Shown here: positions 1 to 10,880 of the stretch, piece by piece
How positions within the stretch are numbered: position 1 is the stretch's first letter
How the letters are laid out: each line of letters starts with the position of its first letter
Assembly: GCA_019188255.1 (NCBI GenBank)
Contig: JAETXT010000003.1
Span: 1,364,001-1,428,000 of the forward strand
From: Verticillium longisporum
Lineage: Eukaryota > Ascomycota > Sordariomycetes > Glomerellales > Plectosphaerellaceae
DNA length: 64,000 nucleotides
Direction: 5' to 3'
Position numbers and translations under genes: made by a program
The notes under the pieces: model-generated
What the model was told of the DNA's origin: nothing
The model's input: only the letters and a program-made list of their open reading frames with translations
Databases searched by the model: none

Positions 1-510
1 GGGGAGTTGCGAGACGGCAAGCCCGGATAGGCGGAGGAGGGTGGAAGGTGGAGGGTCCGACATTGGGCTTTGGGAGACTGGGCAGCGTGAGTACTCACAG
101 GTAAGGATTCTGAGTTGTTTCGCTTGCGGCGGATGCGGTGTAGTTGCGCAAGGTTCAATGAAGACGAATTTTCACAAAGTCTGTTTCGCACTGACCCCCT
201 TGATGAGTGGCATGGGCGTTCAAACGGGGGGTAGTCTCGTATCGTCATCACATCTCCATAACGCCAATCACAGCGAGTTGGGCGGGACAGTTGCACCTCA
301 CCACCAGTCAGGTCATTGCATTGGCAATCACTCATCAAGCAAAAGCGAGAGAATGTATGCTCGTTTGTAAAGTCTTCATGTCATCTTGTATTAAAGTCTA
401 TACCAGCAGCTCTACAGAGTGAGCTTTTTCCCCACCCTAAATTATATACAGCACATGGAAAGGATTACTGCCGGAACCTCTCGCGCGGACAGGCCAGCAA
501 CACAACAAAC

Positions 511-2215
511 TCACGCCTTGTCCCGCCTCTCGTAGCGAATGTTGACGGGCTCCAACGGGCGCGAGAAAAGCGAGGCGTAGTCGGTGCCGTTGATGTTGCT
601 GCTGCCGTCGGCGTTGGAGAACTTGACGAGGCGCACAATCTCGGCTGTAATGGTCTGCAGCTGGACGTTGGCAAACTGCTCGCCAATGCAGCGGTGACGG
701 CCGGCGCCGAAGGGAAGGTAGGGCGAGTTGGCACCCTTGCTGACGAGGCCGTAACCGTAGTCGATCTTCTCCTCGTCAGCGCTCTCGGCGCGCGAAAAGG
801 TCGGGGCATTGGGCGAGTCGGGGAGCCAGCGGTAGGGGTCCCAGATGGCGGGGTTGGGGAAGTATGTCGGGTCGGTGGCCGAGGTGCCGGGAGCCGAGAG
901 GAGGTTGTGGCTCGTGGGGATGACGTACTTGGTGCCGGGGACGGGCATGGGCGATTTGACCTTGCGCAGAATGGAGTGGATGGGCGCGTGGAGGCGGAGC
1001 GTCTCCTTGATGATGGCCTGGTTGAGGGGCAGCTTGGAGAGGTCTTCGTAGGTGAGAGGGGGAGGTCGGCACCCAAGGCCTCGACCTGCTCCTTGTAGAG
1101 GTCGTCAATGACGGAGGGGTTCTGGGCGAGGCGGGCCATGATCCAGGACGAGGTGGAGGAGGAAGAGTGCTGGCCGGCCATGAGGAGAGCGATCATCATG
1201 TGAGCAATCTCGTGGTCGGGGACGTTGATGCCGTTCTTGTACGTGGAGCGCATGAGGTGGGAGATCATGTCGAGGCCATCGGTGCGGCCAGACTCGCGGC
1301 GGTCCTTGATCGTGTCCATGAAGATCTGGGCAACGGCCTTCTGGGCGGCGTCACGCTTGCGGTTCCAGGGGAGGGGCGCCCAGTGGAGAGCAAAGTTGAT
1401 GGCGGAGAAGCCCATGTCGAGGTCGTGGTACAGCTCGGCGAGGGACGTGTCGAACTTGTTGCGAATCTCGGAGCCCTGAAGGGCGTGGGAGGCGGTGAAG
1501 ATGGTGATTTCGGCCATCCGGGGGATGTTGACGACGCCAGACTGTTCCTTGAAGTACTTGCTCGTCTTGAAGAAGTTCTGGACCTCGTGGGAGATGATGG
1601 GGACGTAGGAGCGGAAGGCCTCAGTGGTCAAGGCGATCTTCATGAACTGAAAATGGGGGAGCGTGTCAGCTGCTGTTCGAGGGGCAACAGGGGATGAAAA
1701 GCAGGCACCAACCTTCTTCTGCTCCATGAGCTTGGCGTTGCGACAGTCGTAAACGACATCGCGAGCAAAGACGGGCGTGGTGAGGACGCTGTAGATCTCC
1801 TCGGCGTTGACGTCGCGCTGCTTGCCGTTGAGGATGAAGTCGTTGCCCTGAGGGCCGACAGCGACGGTGGTCTTGCTGCCGAGAAGAATAAAAGTAAAGA
1901 CGTCGCCGTACTGAGAGTCCAGAGTCAGTTCAAGTTCGTCACACGACGGTTCAAACACTGGGGGCGTACCTTTTTCTTGTTGGCCTCAAAGAAGGCGGGA
2001 GGGTCCATGCCATAGGTGATGGTGTTTCCAATGAAGGGGAACCAGCTGAAGACCACGGGGGGCTCATTGGGGTTCTTGAACAGAAGCTGGTTGGCGACAT
2101 GGAGGACGACAGAGAGGAGCACGACGCCAAAGACAACGACGCCGACTTGCGACGCGGTGCCGAGGGTCTGGAACTGCTGCGCAGCAGGGCCGGTGATCTC
2201 TTGAAGGAGACCCAT
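511..2215 (-). CDS. CYP51: Sterol 14-alpha-demethylase CYP51 (ERG11), with a one-base frame break
   Basis: Cytochrome P450 that removes the 14-alpha methyl of lanosterol/eburicol in ergosterol synthesis at the ER; the azole target. Three exons: 1970-2215, 1713-1910 and 511-1646, with GT..AG introns of 59 and 66 nt. The N-terminus has a membrane anchor (about residues 23-45) and a P/F-rich linker. The heme loop [14 protein letters not shown] puts the Cys ligand near residue 468 of about 526, the usual CYP51 length. The B-C loop tyrosine (VVYDCRN) is present, the state usually seen in azole-sensitive forms. Oddity: in exon 3 the frame slips by one base at the C5 run at 1058-1062. The frame before it ends GADLP and the family sequence ([10 protein letters not shown]) resumes one frame away, so one C appears to be missing. 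Because CYP51 is normally essential unless a paralogue exists, a sequence error is the likelier explanation. Resemblance is to the CYP51B type (moderate). Confidence 0.93.
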
Positions 2216-3935
2216 GGTGTTGGCGGGTCTGTTGAGGGAGGAAAGAAGGAATAGGTGAAACGGCGGGGTGAGGTCGCCGTGGCCGTGACAGACGGGACTT
2301 TGTCGTTTCTCGTCTATTCGTGGATCGTGGCCGTCGTCGTCAATGGGCTCGTCAATAGGATCAGGAGGTGGTGCGAGACGGTGGGGTTGGTGTATGTCTC
2401 GAGGGCGCGCGACGGGTTAAATTATATCGGCAATATTTTCCTTTGGGGGGGTGGAAGGGACCGCCCACGCGAGGCGCAAGGGGGTTCAGGGGCGCTGCCA
2501 ATTCGCAAAAGCCCATCCATTACCAGCCGCTAACGTCCACAGCAGGGGGCTCCACCTCAACGATCCAAGAATCCAGGGTCCCCATTCTGGCAAAGGCGGT
2601 CAACCCTTCCAGTGGCCCAATCATGGCTCCAGCGTATTCGTATCGTCCACGGCCAGGGCCTTTGTCCCGTCTGCGCATCGTCTGATAACTTGCGACTTTC
2701 TCCTTGATCAACCCATTAGGAAATTTGCTGACTTTTCCCAGCAATGTGTGTCGCCGCAGGCCATCGTACCACCCGAATCAGAAGAAGAAGCACGACTCTT
2801 TTCGGTGCCATCTTGTAGCCCGTTCCGCCCCCGACCCATTGCTGAGGCTGCGCTGCCCAGAATTGACCCTTGCCAGGCGCAGTCGATCTCGTTGTCCCTT
2901 CCAGTGGCCTGAGCTTTGCCACTTGTTGACGTTGGTGCCAGGCGGCCAATGACCGCTCTGCAGTTACAGATCGTGGTGTGTGTGCACTGGGAGGGCAGGA
3001 TTGACTTCTGACTGGCATGTGATACCAACCAGACGTCATCCCGCCCTGTGGCCGTAGTCTTTAGCCAGTCCCAATCAACATCGCCCTGCTCGACATCAGC
3101 ATTGCCGTCCAGCATGTACAGGTAGCATTTGTAAAGTCCGGGTACCTCACGACTGCCATATCGCGGCTGGTGATTGCCAGCATCTTTCACTAATTCTCCG
3201 GCAAGCGGATTGCCGCTGTCATCCAAGAGAACAGTGAACATCAAATCGCCTATGTGCACCTCCTTGAGATACGAATACGACCAACTCAGGTTGTCTTCCG
3301 TGACGACGCCCTCTGATGCCGTGCTGCGCCCCTCTACAGACGATCCTGCTGCGCGTTACTCCCCACACATATGCACCTTGCTCAGGGTACCTGGAGTCCC
3401 CCGAGACCTGATACGAATACGACAAACTAAGACTTCGAGGCTCAGTATCTTAATCCCGGACAAGTCAAAGCGTGACTGCCTCTCTTCACCTCCCCATGCC
3501 AAGAACATCAAAACGAATACGACAAACCAAGGTACCGAGCTGTCCTCGCCTACCTTGCATAGACTCCTCCGCTCGACCTGTCGAGCATGAAGTGTAGCTA
3601 CATGACGTGTCTTGTACGTCCTGCTTCGCCGACCTCGAGACGAAGAATCCCGGAGCTGTACTGCAGTGACGCGCAGGCTTGAATGTGAAATAATGGGTAT
3701 TGTAATGAACCAAGTACCGTGAAGGTACTAGTAACGACCGACGCCGGCTATGACCCGCCTCCCTTTGACGCAGGCGACCATGTTCAACCTGCCAGGGGGC
3801 TTTCTCCTCTGTCCCAAAGAACTAGTCCCAAAGAACTAACGACACCCAACGCCTGTCACAGATCGACGACTGTCCACCTCTGTATACTTGTGCGCATGAT
3901 TTTCCGACCACACCGCCGCTCAAAAAGCACACGGC
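2216..3935. other. Intergenic: CYP51 upstream region with a possible gene remnant
   Basis: No complete gene is supported. The proximal part should hold the CYP51 promoter and 5' leader. On the minus strand, about 2950-3300 has protein-like composition (MFTVLLDDSGNPLAGELV and onward) without a convincing start or end. The decamer CGAATACGAC occurs three times (about 3272, 3414 and 3514); on the minus strand two copies read as S-Y-S-Y in the same style. This may be a decayed gene or just a short degenerate repeat. Confidence 0.4.
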
Positions 3936-5801
3936 CTACCACGACAGGGCTGTCCATCCATAATCTCCGTCGACATTGACCCAATTATCTTTCTCCATGG
4001 CTCGCTCCCACCCCATCATGACTGCCAACAGCCGACAGCCCATGGCACTCACTGTGCAAATGACAACGTCGCTCGATCCCGACAACACGGCGAGGTCAAG
4101 CATGTACGCGCGTCCTATGTAGCTGCGCAGGCGAACCGCATCTGCTGTGGGTTGCGGCTTCTTGGTCTGCCCTGCAACTCCGTTGACTGGGCTCTGGCCA
4201 GACTGCCCTAGACTCCAGAACATGGGTGCGAAGAAGCCACCCTCCCAGCCAAAAGAATCGTCCACAAAGTGGTGCATGACGCGAGGGTTTGGGTTGCCCT
4301 TCTGGACCTCCTGCTTGCCGGCTAGGCGGATGCGGTCCTGCGCCTGATGAGCACCCCTGAACTCGTCCGACTCATAAACCATGGGGTCGTCAGAGGCCAT
4401 GACAATGAGGGAATGCTCCTGGGCAGGGACGTCATCTTGACCACCCCTGCCAGCACCCTGGTAGCTGACTTCTATGATGTGTCGCGCCTTGTCCGTAAAG
4501 GCGTTGATAGGGATGTAGGAGCTGCGGTATTGGTACTCCAAGGGGTGGCAGTCGCCGTGGCGGACGTGCACGCCAACGACCATACCGTTGTTGGGGGAGG
4601 AGCCCTGTGTCCGCGTTTTCCGGGCCAAGAGATTCATTCGATCCTCTGCATATTTAGCATCTTCCGTGTTGAGCTTGAACAGCGCTTCGTAGCCAGCTCT
4701 TGCAAGGTCGTAGAGCTCTCGCACGGAGGAATCGCCGTGGCCTCCCTGCCTAGGATAGGGCTTGCTGATGGAGTCCGCCCACATGCTTCGGGCCGTAGCC
4801 GAAGTAACTACCAAGTGCCGGGCCTGTGTCGGACAAGGGAGCATCTGATGGCGTGGAGGAGGAAGACAGTTTGGAACGGGAGGGGGTTGGAAGATGTCGG
4901 TGTACTTTCCATATGCCCATCTTGAGTCATCGATGAAGAAGGACCTTCCCTGCTTGAGAGCAAGTCCGTAGAACAGCCAAAGTTCCATCAGAGTGTTGCC
5001 CAGGCCAGCGTCTGCCGTCTCGAGCACAAAGGTCATGGTGCTCTCGCAAACCGCCTTCTTTCCGACGGACTCCCCGGTTTCTCCGATGATGTGACTGGCC
5101 TGAACAGTTTTCTCAGCCAGTCCTGGAAGCAGACCAGCCTTCTCGGCATCGGGAACGTCGATGAAGTACTTGTCCGAGGGGTTTGTCCCGCCCAAGGAAG
5201 TCTGGAACGGAGGCGGGTTCTTGTTCCGCATATCCCTTACACGGCTGGCTACCTCACGGCACTTCCCGACCATCTCTCCATAGTCCTCCACGCCCAGTGG
5301 AAATTCGAAATCCGGTGGGATCGAGACGGTCCACTTTGATCTGCCGGTCGTGTCTGTAACGATGATGGGGGTGGCAAAGTCGGGTAGATCATCTTGCCCA
5401 ATCATCTCGAATTCTTGCTCATTTGTGAGGTATGGGATGCCCATTGGAACATTGCCTCGAATGGTGATGGTAGCGAAGTAGAAAATGAGTAGAAAGAAAG
5501 TGAGCCAAAGGAGGCCGCGAAGCATCCGGCTCGGCCGAGGATGTGTAGGTGACCTTCGCGGTCGCGGCACCAGGGCAGGCAGACTGGGTGACGGCGGGGG
5601 CGAAGTGAAGAGGAGGTGATTGAAGTTGAAGCGGGATGATGTTGAAGACAGTGGCGCCTTGTCGTAATGATGCCTGTCGTTGTTGTAAGAGGCAGCTCGT
5701 CTGAGGTTCATGCGCGGGGACCCAGTGAAGATCTTGGACCTGCTCAGATCCAGAGGTGCCGGCATCTTGTCTCTCATGGCCATCGTGTCGGTCCAAGGCA
5801 A
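3936..5801 (-). CDS. Type II membrane protein, fucosyltransferase-like (GT23/NodZ type), uncharacterised
   Basis: Single exon of 621 residues. A basic, Ser/Pro-rich cytosolic tail (1-92) is followed by one hydrophobic segment (about 94-114, rich in L, F and I), then a long lumenal domain, the layout of a Golgi type II glycosyltransferase. The catalytic-type region contains GVHVRHGDCHPLEYQYRSSY, which resembles the HVRRTD donor-binding loop of alpha-1,6-fucosyltransferases. Near the C-terminus SSDVVICTVSAMGCRLL resembles the FUT8/NodZ motif with a conserved serine and cysteine. Similarity is by motif only, so donor and acceptor are unknown; a GT65/68 O-fucosyltransferase-like fold is an alternative. 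The upstream 2 kb is shared with the divergent transcription factor gene. Confidence 0.7.
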   Translation of the reverse strand: MPWTDTMAMRDKMPAPLDLSRSKIFTGSPRMNLRRAASYNNDRHHYDKAPLSSTSSRFNFNHLLFTSPPPSPSLPALVPRPRRSPTHPRPSRMLRGLLWLTFFLLIFYFATITIRGNVPMGIPYLTNEQEFEMIGQDDLPDFATPIIVTDTTGRSKWTVSIPPDFEFPLGVEDYGEMVGKCREVASRVRDMRNKNPPPFQTSLGGTNPSDKYFIDVPDAEKAGLLPGLAEKTVQASHIIGETGESVGKKAVCESTMTFVLETADAGLGNTLMELWLFYGLALKQGRSFFIDDSRWAYGKYTDIFQPPPVPNCLPPPRHQMLPCPTQARHLVVTSATARSMWADSISKPYPRQGGHGDSSVRELYDLARAGYEALFKLNTEDAKYAEDRMNLLARKTRTQGSSPNNGMVVGVHVRHGDCHPLEYQYRSSYIPINAFTDKARHIIEVSYQGAGRGGQDDVPAQEHSLIVMASDDPMVYESDEFRGAHQAQDRIRLAGKQEVQKGNPNPRVMHHFVDDSFGWEGGFFAPMFWSLGQSGQSPVNGVAGQTKKPQPTADAVRLRSYIGRAYMLDLAVLSGSSDVVICTVSAMGCRLLAVMMGWERAMEKDNWVNVDGDYGWTALSW

Positions 5802-7853
5802 GTGAGATAAATGTCAAGATATCGTGAGATGTCTGAACGCACGTTCAGATAGATAGCCCAGCCTCAAGGAAGCAATCCAGATGGCCTCAAAGGGGTGCAA
5901 AGTAGAATGATATGGGTCAAGGAATGTATGGGGGCAAAAGTTCAGTCAAGGTGTTAAGGAGTGACACTGTGATCCCGTCAAGGGAAACTCTCATGATACT
6001 CAGACGTTGTACAACCTGCTGTTGTGGTCGAGGCGGTGGGAGTTGAGAAGCAGACTGAGCGAGGGGCTCGGTTGGTGAAAAGAATCCTCTTGTTGGTTAG
6101 GTTTGCGGGGAAGAACAAGACATCAGACGACTGCCGGCTGGGCTGCGTGTGGGTTGGTGACGCAGGCTTGACAAGGGGAATAGGTGATCAGCGGCCGACG
6201 ATACGTGTTGATGACAGGCGGTCGATCCGGGCGACGATCATGCCGAGACGGTTGATGCTAGGGATGTAATAGGGCCGGCCCTCCTAGTTGGAGCAATCTC
6301 ACAGTACCAGCTGCTTCGTTTTGATGGCTCAACAGAGTAGTCAGTCTCGAATTGAATCGCGGAGCGGGGTCAATCCGACCGATGACTGGATGGACGGGTA
6401 ATCGTGATACGTCGCTGTCGTCTGGTGTCGTGCTGCTTCGAGGAGCTCGAGACCCAGCAAGATGTGCAGAGAAGAGATGGAATGAATGAATGATTGAATG
6501 AATGAAAAGAACAAGTATAGACACGAAGATGAAACAGGCCTCGAAAGGGCGGTGATGGCAAGTCGTGACCGTCAGCCGGCGGGATGGACGGCAGACAGCG
6601 CAGAAGCAACGTCCAAGCCCAAACGTGGTGGTGAAGGTGAAGCTGGCAACTGGGAGTGCGCGCTGGCCAGTGCTCGTCATGCAACGCTGAACGCTGGGCG
6701 CGTTGAACATCTAACCATCTGGGCAAAGAAGTGTCTTTGTATTCCCCCCCTGTTTGGCTGTTTGCCCTGTCCTTTCCACCCCTGCACCCGACAAAATGCA
6801 AGCGCGGCGCGAAGAGAGCAGCCTCGCACATCCTCGTCCGAGGAGGGCTTCGAAAGAGAGAAGGTCGTTTGTCCAGATCCTGACAATCGTTGTTCCCAGA
6901 AAGCCGCCCCCAGGCACCACCACTAGGAGCCCCAACAGGTCGTGGGCACTAGTTGGAAGCAGTTTGGAGTGATGCAGGTGCTGGGGAGCCACGGTGTACG
7001 TGCGATACGAGTGCCTTTGGCACTGGACCTCGCCAAAGAGTACATTGATCTGAGGTTCCTCGACGGCATCCCTTCCCTTTTGCACATTAGTTCGTTTCAG
7101 AATGTCGGGGTCCTTCCCACGGCTGGAACCGCCCTCACGGCAACCGGCACCCCATTGGCCCGAGGAGGGCAGCTCCTGCCAATCGGCTTCGCTAATCAAG
7201 GGCCTCTTGCCACATTTGACCATCCCGCGCCTGGTGCAGTGGCAGGAGTGGGAAAATCACCTCACTTGTGGCTTCCTCGTTAATAGAAAACAGGGAGGTT
7301 CAGTCATCAGGGTCAGGGGCCCAGCGAGGTTCCTCCTTCTCTTTGGGCAATCTGACGATCGTCGTGTTTGACTGCGGAGAAAAAAAAAACGACAACCGAG
7401 ATAATGATTTCCCTTTCGACACTGTCGCCCGCTCCGACCCCCCGATGAGTGGGGTGAAGCAGCTCGAATTGGCAGACTGACCGGGGATGCGAGCTTTCGT
7501 GCCGAGCACAGAGAAAAAGACGAGAGTCACCATCAAGTCACTTTCAGGGTTCTTGCCGAAAGGACCAGGACCAGTGAACGTTGTATCATGTGAGGAGAGC
7601 TCATTTGTGGCTGGGACGATTAATGGCAATCGTTTTGCCCATGATTCGAGTTTGGAGAATTGCTGATGTAGGAGATAGAAGATGTCCCAAGTCTCGTCTG
7701 TTCGCTGTCTTTGCCGTCAACCTGGTGACTAAGCGTCCTAGGGCGACCTGACTCCAGTGCCATCCAACTCCAAAGCAACAGGCGAACATCGTCATTAGCA
7801 GCCATCAATGCTAACGTCACATCGATCGCCTTTCATCTCTTCGACGGTAATCA
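5802..7853. other. Divergent intergenic region between the glycosyltransferase-like and transcription factor genes
   Basis: About 2 kb with only short overlapping frames of no recognisable content. It must hold both promoters. A short tetranucleotide run of AATG type lies at about 6479-6505 and an A9 tract at 7381-7389. Nothing else was seen. Confidence 0.5.
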
Positions 7854-9917
7854 ATGGGTTCTCCGCACACAAGGAAAGGTCCCACTGCCTTGCCAGTACA
7901 AGGGTTACGGCCTGTTGCGACTCAAGATCCATCCCACCCAGAAACACCCCTTGAGCTGAAGCGCCCCAGGCGACGCAAGACGTTTACCGGATGTTGGACC
8001 TGTCGTGATCGGCACGTCAAGTGCGACGAACAACGCCCTCATTGCAGACGTTGTACGGTTGGAGGATTCACTTGTCATGGATACGGAGTCAGGTTAGCTT
8101 GGGTCACCCAGCCTGGCAAGGTACCAACCACGGGCAACCGCCGAAGTCGTTTACAGCGTGCATGGGCTCACGTTGATCACCATCAACCCAACCGACTGGA
8201 CGGCCCTCCCAGCGTGGACTCGCAAGATCAAGGTGTCTTCTCCGTCTTTCGAATTACTGAGCCTGCCACAAACCATGACCCGTTTGACATCCAAGCTTTA
8301 ACAGGAAAGCAGTCGGTAAATGTAAGGGAGGAGCATGAACTGCCTGGTCGCACACCGACGTCCGACTGGAGATACCTAAGCCCCCCGGAAGCGGTCAGTG
8401 TTGCTTCGTTGGGACGTAGAGCCCAGTCTACAGACGACTTGCATGCGCACGATGCCTCCGTTGTTGTAACTACGAGCGTCAACCCACAGCGAAGTGGCCA
8501 CATGCAGCCGGATGCTCTCAACAGCCCCAGTCCTTCAGGTTTCTACTCCAGCAACATCGAAGCAGACGGGGCGAATTTTCTGGGTGCTTCCATCAATGAT
8601 GAAGCCAGCCACGGCGAGGCAAATTCAATCCGGCATGGAATGCCGCTTTCGTCGCTTCCACGGCCAAGAAGACCATCCAGCGTCTCAACCATTTGGCAAG
8701 CCCAAGCTTCTAATAATGCTTCTGACACACGTCCAATGCCAATCAATTATTTGGGCCATCCGTCGAGAGCACTGGACATATTCCCTTCTTCCAGTCAGCG
8801 GGCGCTGATTAGCCACTGGGTGCTGCATCTTAGTCACAAATGGATGCCGATACGCACCCCGACTAACCCTTACCTCACCGTCCTGTCGCCCATCGCACTT
8901 GAGGGAAGCCGCATGGCCAACAGTAATTCCAGCAGCACAGCTGCCCTCTTCCACGCCGTCTGCGCCGCCTCAGCAACACACCAGGCAGTATTAAGAGGTG
9001 ATGAATTGGAGAACAATGTCTTAGTTCTTCAGCATCGTCGACAAAGCTACTTCCATCTCATGCGCAATATGCATCGTGCCGAGCCCAGCGAACGCTTGGC
9101 AGGCTTCGGGACCTTGTGCCTATGGATAATGACGCAATTCATCAGTGGCACGCCCGGTACCTGGCGCGAGGTCGTTAAGGTGACTCGCAGCCTACTTGAA
9201 GACACGAGAATAGAGATGTGGACCGAATCGACTTCGGCATCCATCACATATCAATCATATGCTGGTTTCTTGGCTCTGATACAATCCCGATATGTTGGTT
9301 ATGTTGAAATCCCTAGTCCGCTGGCAATTGACTATGCAGGTCATGGCTTTCTCCAGAACCAGGGTCTTTCAAGCAAATTACTGAGCTTGATCTCGTCTTT
9401 CAACACGATTCTTTTATCTGGTGGTGCCGTGGATGTTGGCGAGCTGGATCAGCTCGAGATGGAGTTTGCTTTGTCCACGCCCCCGGTTTCCGATCACACG
9501 ACGACAGAAGGCGAGGAGCAGGCCTCACTCCGTCATCAAGGCTTCTTGTTTTATCACGCTTGCCTACTCTACTTCAAGTGCGTATCTGGTCGACGTGGGT
9601 CTGAAGCAGACGTTGATGCGCTGGTGGCAAAATGCATCCAACTTATCGAGAGGCTTGACGCTACAAACGAAGATCAAAACCCCAGTACTTGGATCTACTC
9701 AACGGTAGCCTTCGAAGCCAGGACTATGAACATGCGTGACAGACTAAGGGCGTCCATTGCCCGGCGGGTAGCTTTGGGGTTCGAGACTTGGAACGTGCCT
9801 CAGTCGGCTGCGGAAGAGATCTGGAAGTCACGGGATGGGGCGCCCACGAACACAGCGCCTGAACCATGGCCTCACATGCTGGCACGAATGCCTCAGTTTG
9901 ACTTGCTTTTACTTTAA
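7854..9917 (+). CDS. Zn(II)2Cys6 transcription factor
   Basis: Fungal nuclear regulator, single exon, 687 residues. The binuclear zinc cluster is complete near the N-terminus: Cys47, 50, 57, 64, 67 and 74, spacing C-X2-C-X6-C-X6-C-X2-C-X6-C, preceded by a basic KRPRRRK segment. A Ser/Pro-rich low-conservation linker follows to about residue 300. The C-terminal half (from about AFHAVCAASATHQAVL) has the helical character of the Fungal_trans_2 (PF11951) regulatory domain. The start has a purine at -3 and precedes the zinc cluster by 46 residues. Target genes cannot be read from sequence. It ends only 51 bp from the NmrA-like gene on the other strand, so the two 3' UTRs probably overlap. Confidence 0.92.
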   Translation: MGSPHTRKGPTALPVQGLRPVATQDPSHPETPLELKRPRRRKTFTGCWTCRDRHVKCDEQRPHCRRCTVGGFTCHGYGVRLAWVTQPGKVPTTGNRRSRLQRAWAHVDHHQPNRLDGPPSVDSQDQGVFSVFRITEPATNHDPFDIQALTGKQSVNVREEHELPGRTPTSDWRYLSPPEAVSVASLGRRAQSTDDLHAHDASVVVTTSVNPQRSGHMQPDALNSPSPSGFYSSNIEADGANFLGASINDEASHGEANSIRHGMPLSSLPRPRRPSSVSTIWQAQASNNASDTRPMPINYLGHPSRALDIFPSSSQRALISHWVLHLSHKWMPIRTPTNPYLTVLSPIALEGSRMANSNSSSTAALFHAVCAASATHQAVLRGDELENNVLVLQHRRQSYFHLMRNMHRAEPSERLAGFGTLCLWIMTQFISGTPGTWREVVKVTRSLLEDTRIEMWTESTSASITYQSYAGFLALIQSRYVGYVEIPSPLAIDYAGHGFLQNQGLSSKLLSLISSFNTILLSGGAVDVGELDQLEMEFALSTPPVSDHTTTEGEEQASLRHQGFLFYHACLLYFKCVSGRRGSEADVDALVAKCIQLIERLDATNEDQNPSTWIYSTVAFEARTMNMRDRLRASIARRVALGFETWNVPQSAAEEIWKSRDGAPTNTAPEPWPHMLARMPQFDLLLL

Positions 9918-9968
9918 AAGGCTATTTAAAATAAAAGGCTGAAAGGGAAAGGAACTGTACTATGGCCC

Positions 9969-10880
9969 TCAGATAATGCTTTCCGGGTGCTTCTCAGCGT
10001 CCTCCAGCATCTCCTGCACAGATCGGAACTTGACCCCCTGGAAGTACGCATCACGGTGTGCGGCGACTTTGGCGGGGTCCAGAGATCCAGCCTGGCTCAC
10101 CGAGAAGATCTGGTACTCTGCGATGATAGTTGTGAAATCGTCTTTGCTCGAGACAATGTTCTCTATCAGCTGGTAGAGGCTGCGGTATTCCACCGTCAAG
10201 TCGGGATACTTGGACCGCACCAGGGCAGCTACAGTATTCCAGGTCGTCTTCTCTCCAGATATGTTGGTGTGGTGCTCCCATTTCGGAGCTCGCACCAGCA
10301 TTGTGATTGCCCTCGCGGCGTCCCTTGCACTGGTAACGTCGAGGGGCTCATCACCCGTGCCGGGAATAAGGATCTTGCCGTCCGTGAGGTTTATGGGGAA
10401 GGCGTCGCCAGCATCCTTCAGGTAACGGCTGTGGCTGGGCATGATTTAGTCGACGAACCAGCCGACGGCGATGAGAGTCCACTCGAGCTCAGTCTGCTCG
10501 CGCAGAGCCTTGCGCACAGGTTCGTGGACACGGTAGTAGAAGCCCGGCTGGTCTGGGAATTTCTCGAGATTTCCGCCGTACTCGGCCGGGATGAAGCGCT
10601 TGCAAGCAAGGCTCTGTTTGCACGCATCGATGAGACGGAGGTGGACATCGACGAAGGTGGCGCCATAGTCCAGAATGGCGGAGATGAGGACGGTGCTGTC
10701 TTGGATGCCTTCGACGATGGATGCGACCGAGTAGTCCGTGACAAATTGCGTGACGCCGGGACGGTTCTCGAAGTGAGGCTTGACGGAGCGTGTCAGGACG
10801 GTGACTTGAAAGCCGCCAGCGACCAGCTCTTCGCTGAGATAGCGAGCAAAGTCACCAGAGCCTGCAATAGCGACGCGCAT
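9969..10880 (-). pseudogene. NmrA/isoflavone-reductase-like NAD(P)-binding protein, interrupted by one in-frame TAA
   Basis: Intronless frame of 304 codons. The N-terminus (MRVAIAGSGDFARYL) is a Rossmann dinucleotide-binding start, followed by FIPAEYGGN and WTLIAVGWF, typical of fungal NmrA-like/isoflavone reductase oxidoreductases. After GWFVD the frame meets TAA at 10446-10448 and then continues in the same frame with IMPSHSRYLKDAGDAFPINL and an intact C-terminal half to TGA at 9969-9971. In relatives this position is normally tyrosine (GWF-x-DY), so one TAC/TAT to TAA change explains the break. Without readthrough the product would be 144 residues and lack the substrate-binding half. No intron of workable size removes the stop. 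Recent pseudogene or base-call error; flanking codons show no other decay. Confidence 0.8.
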
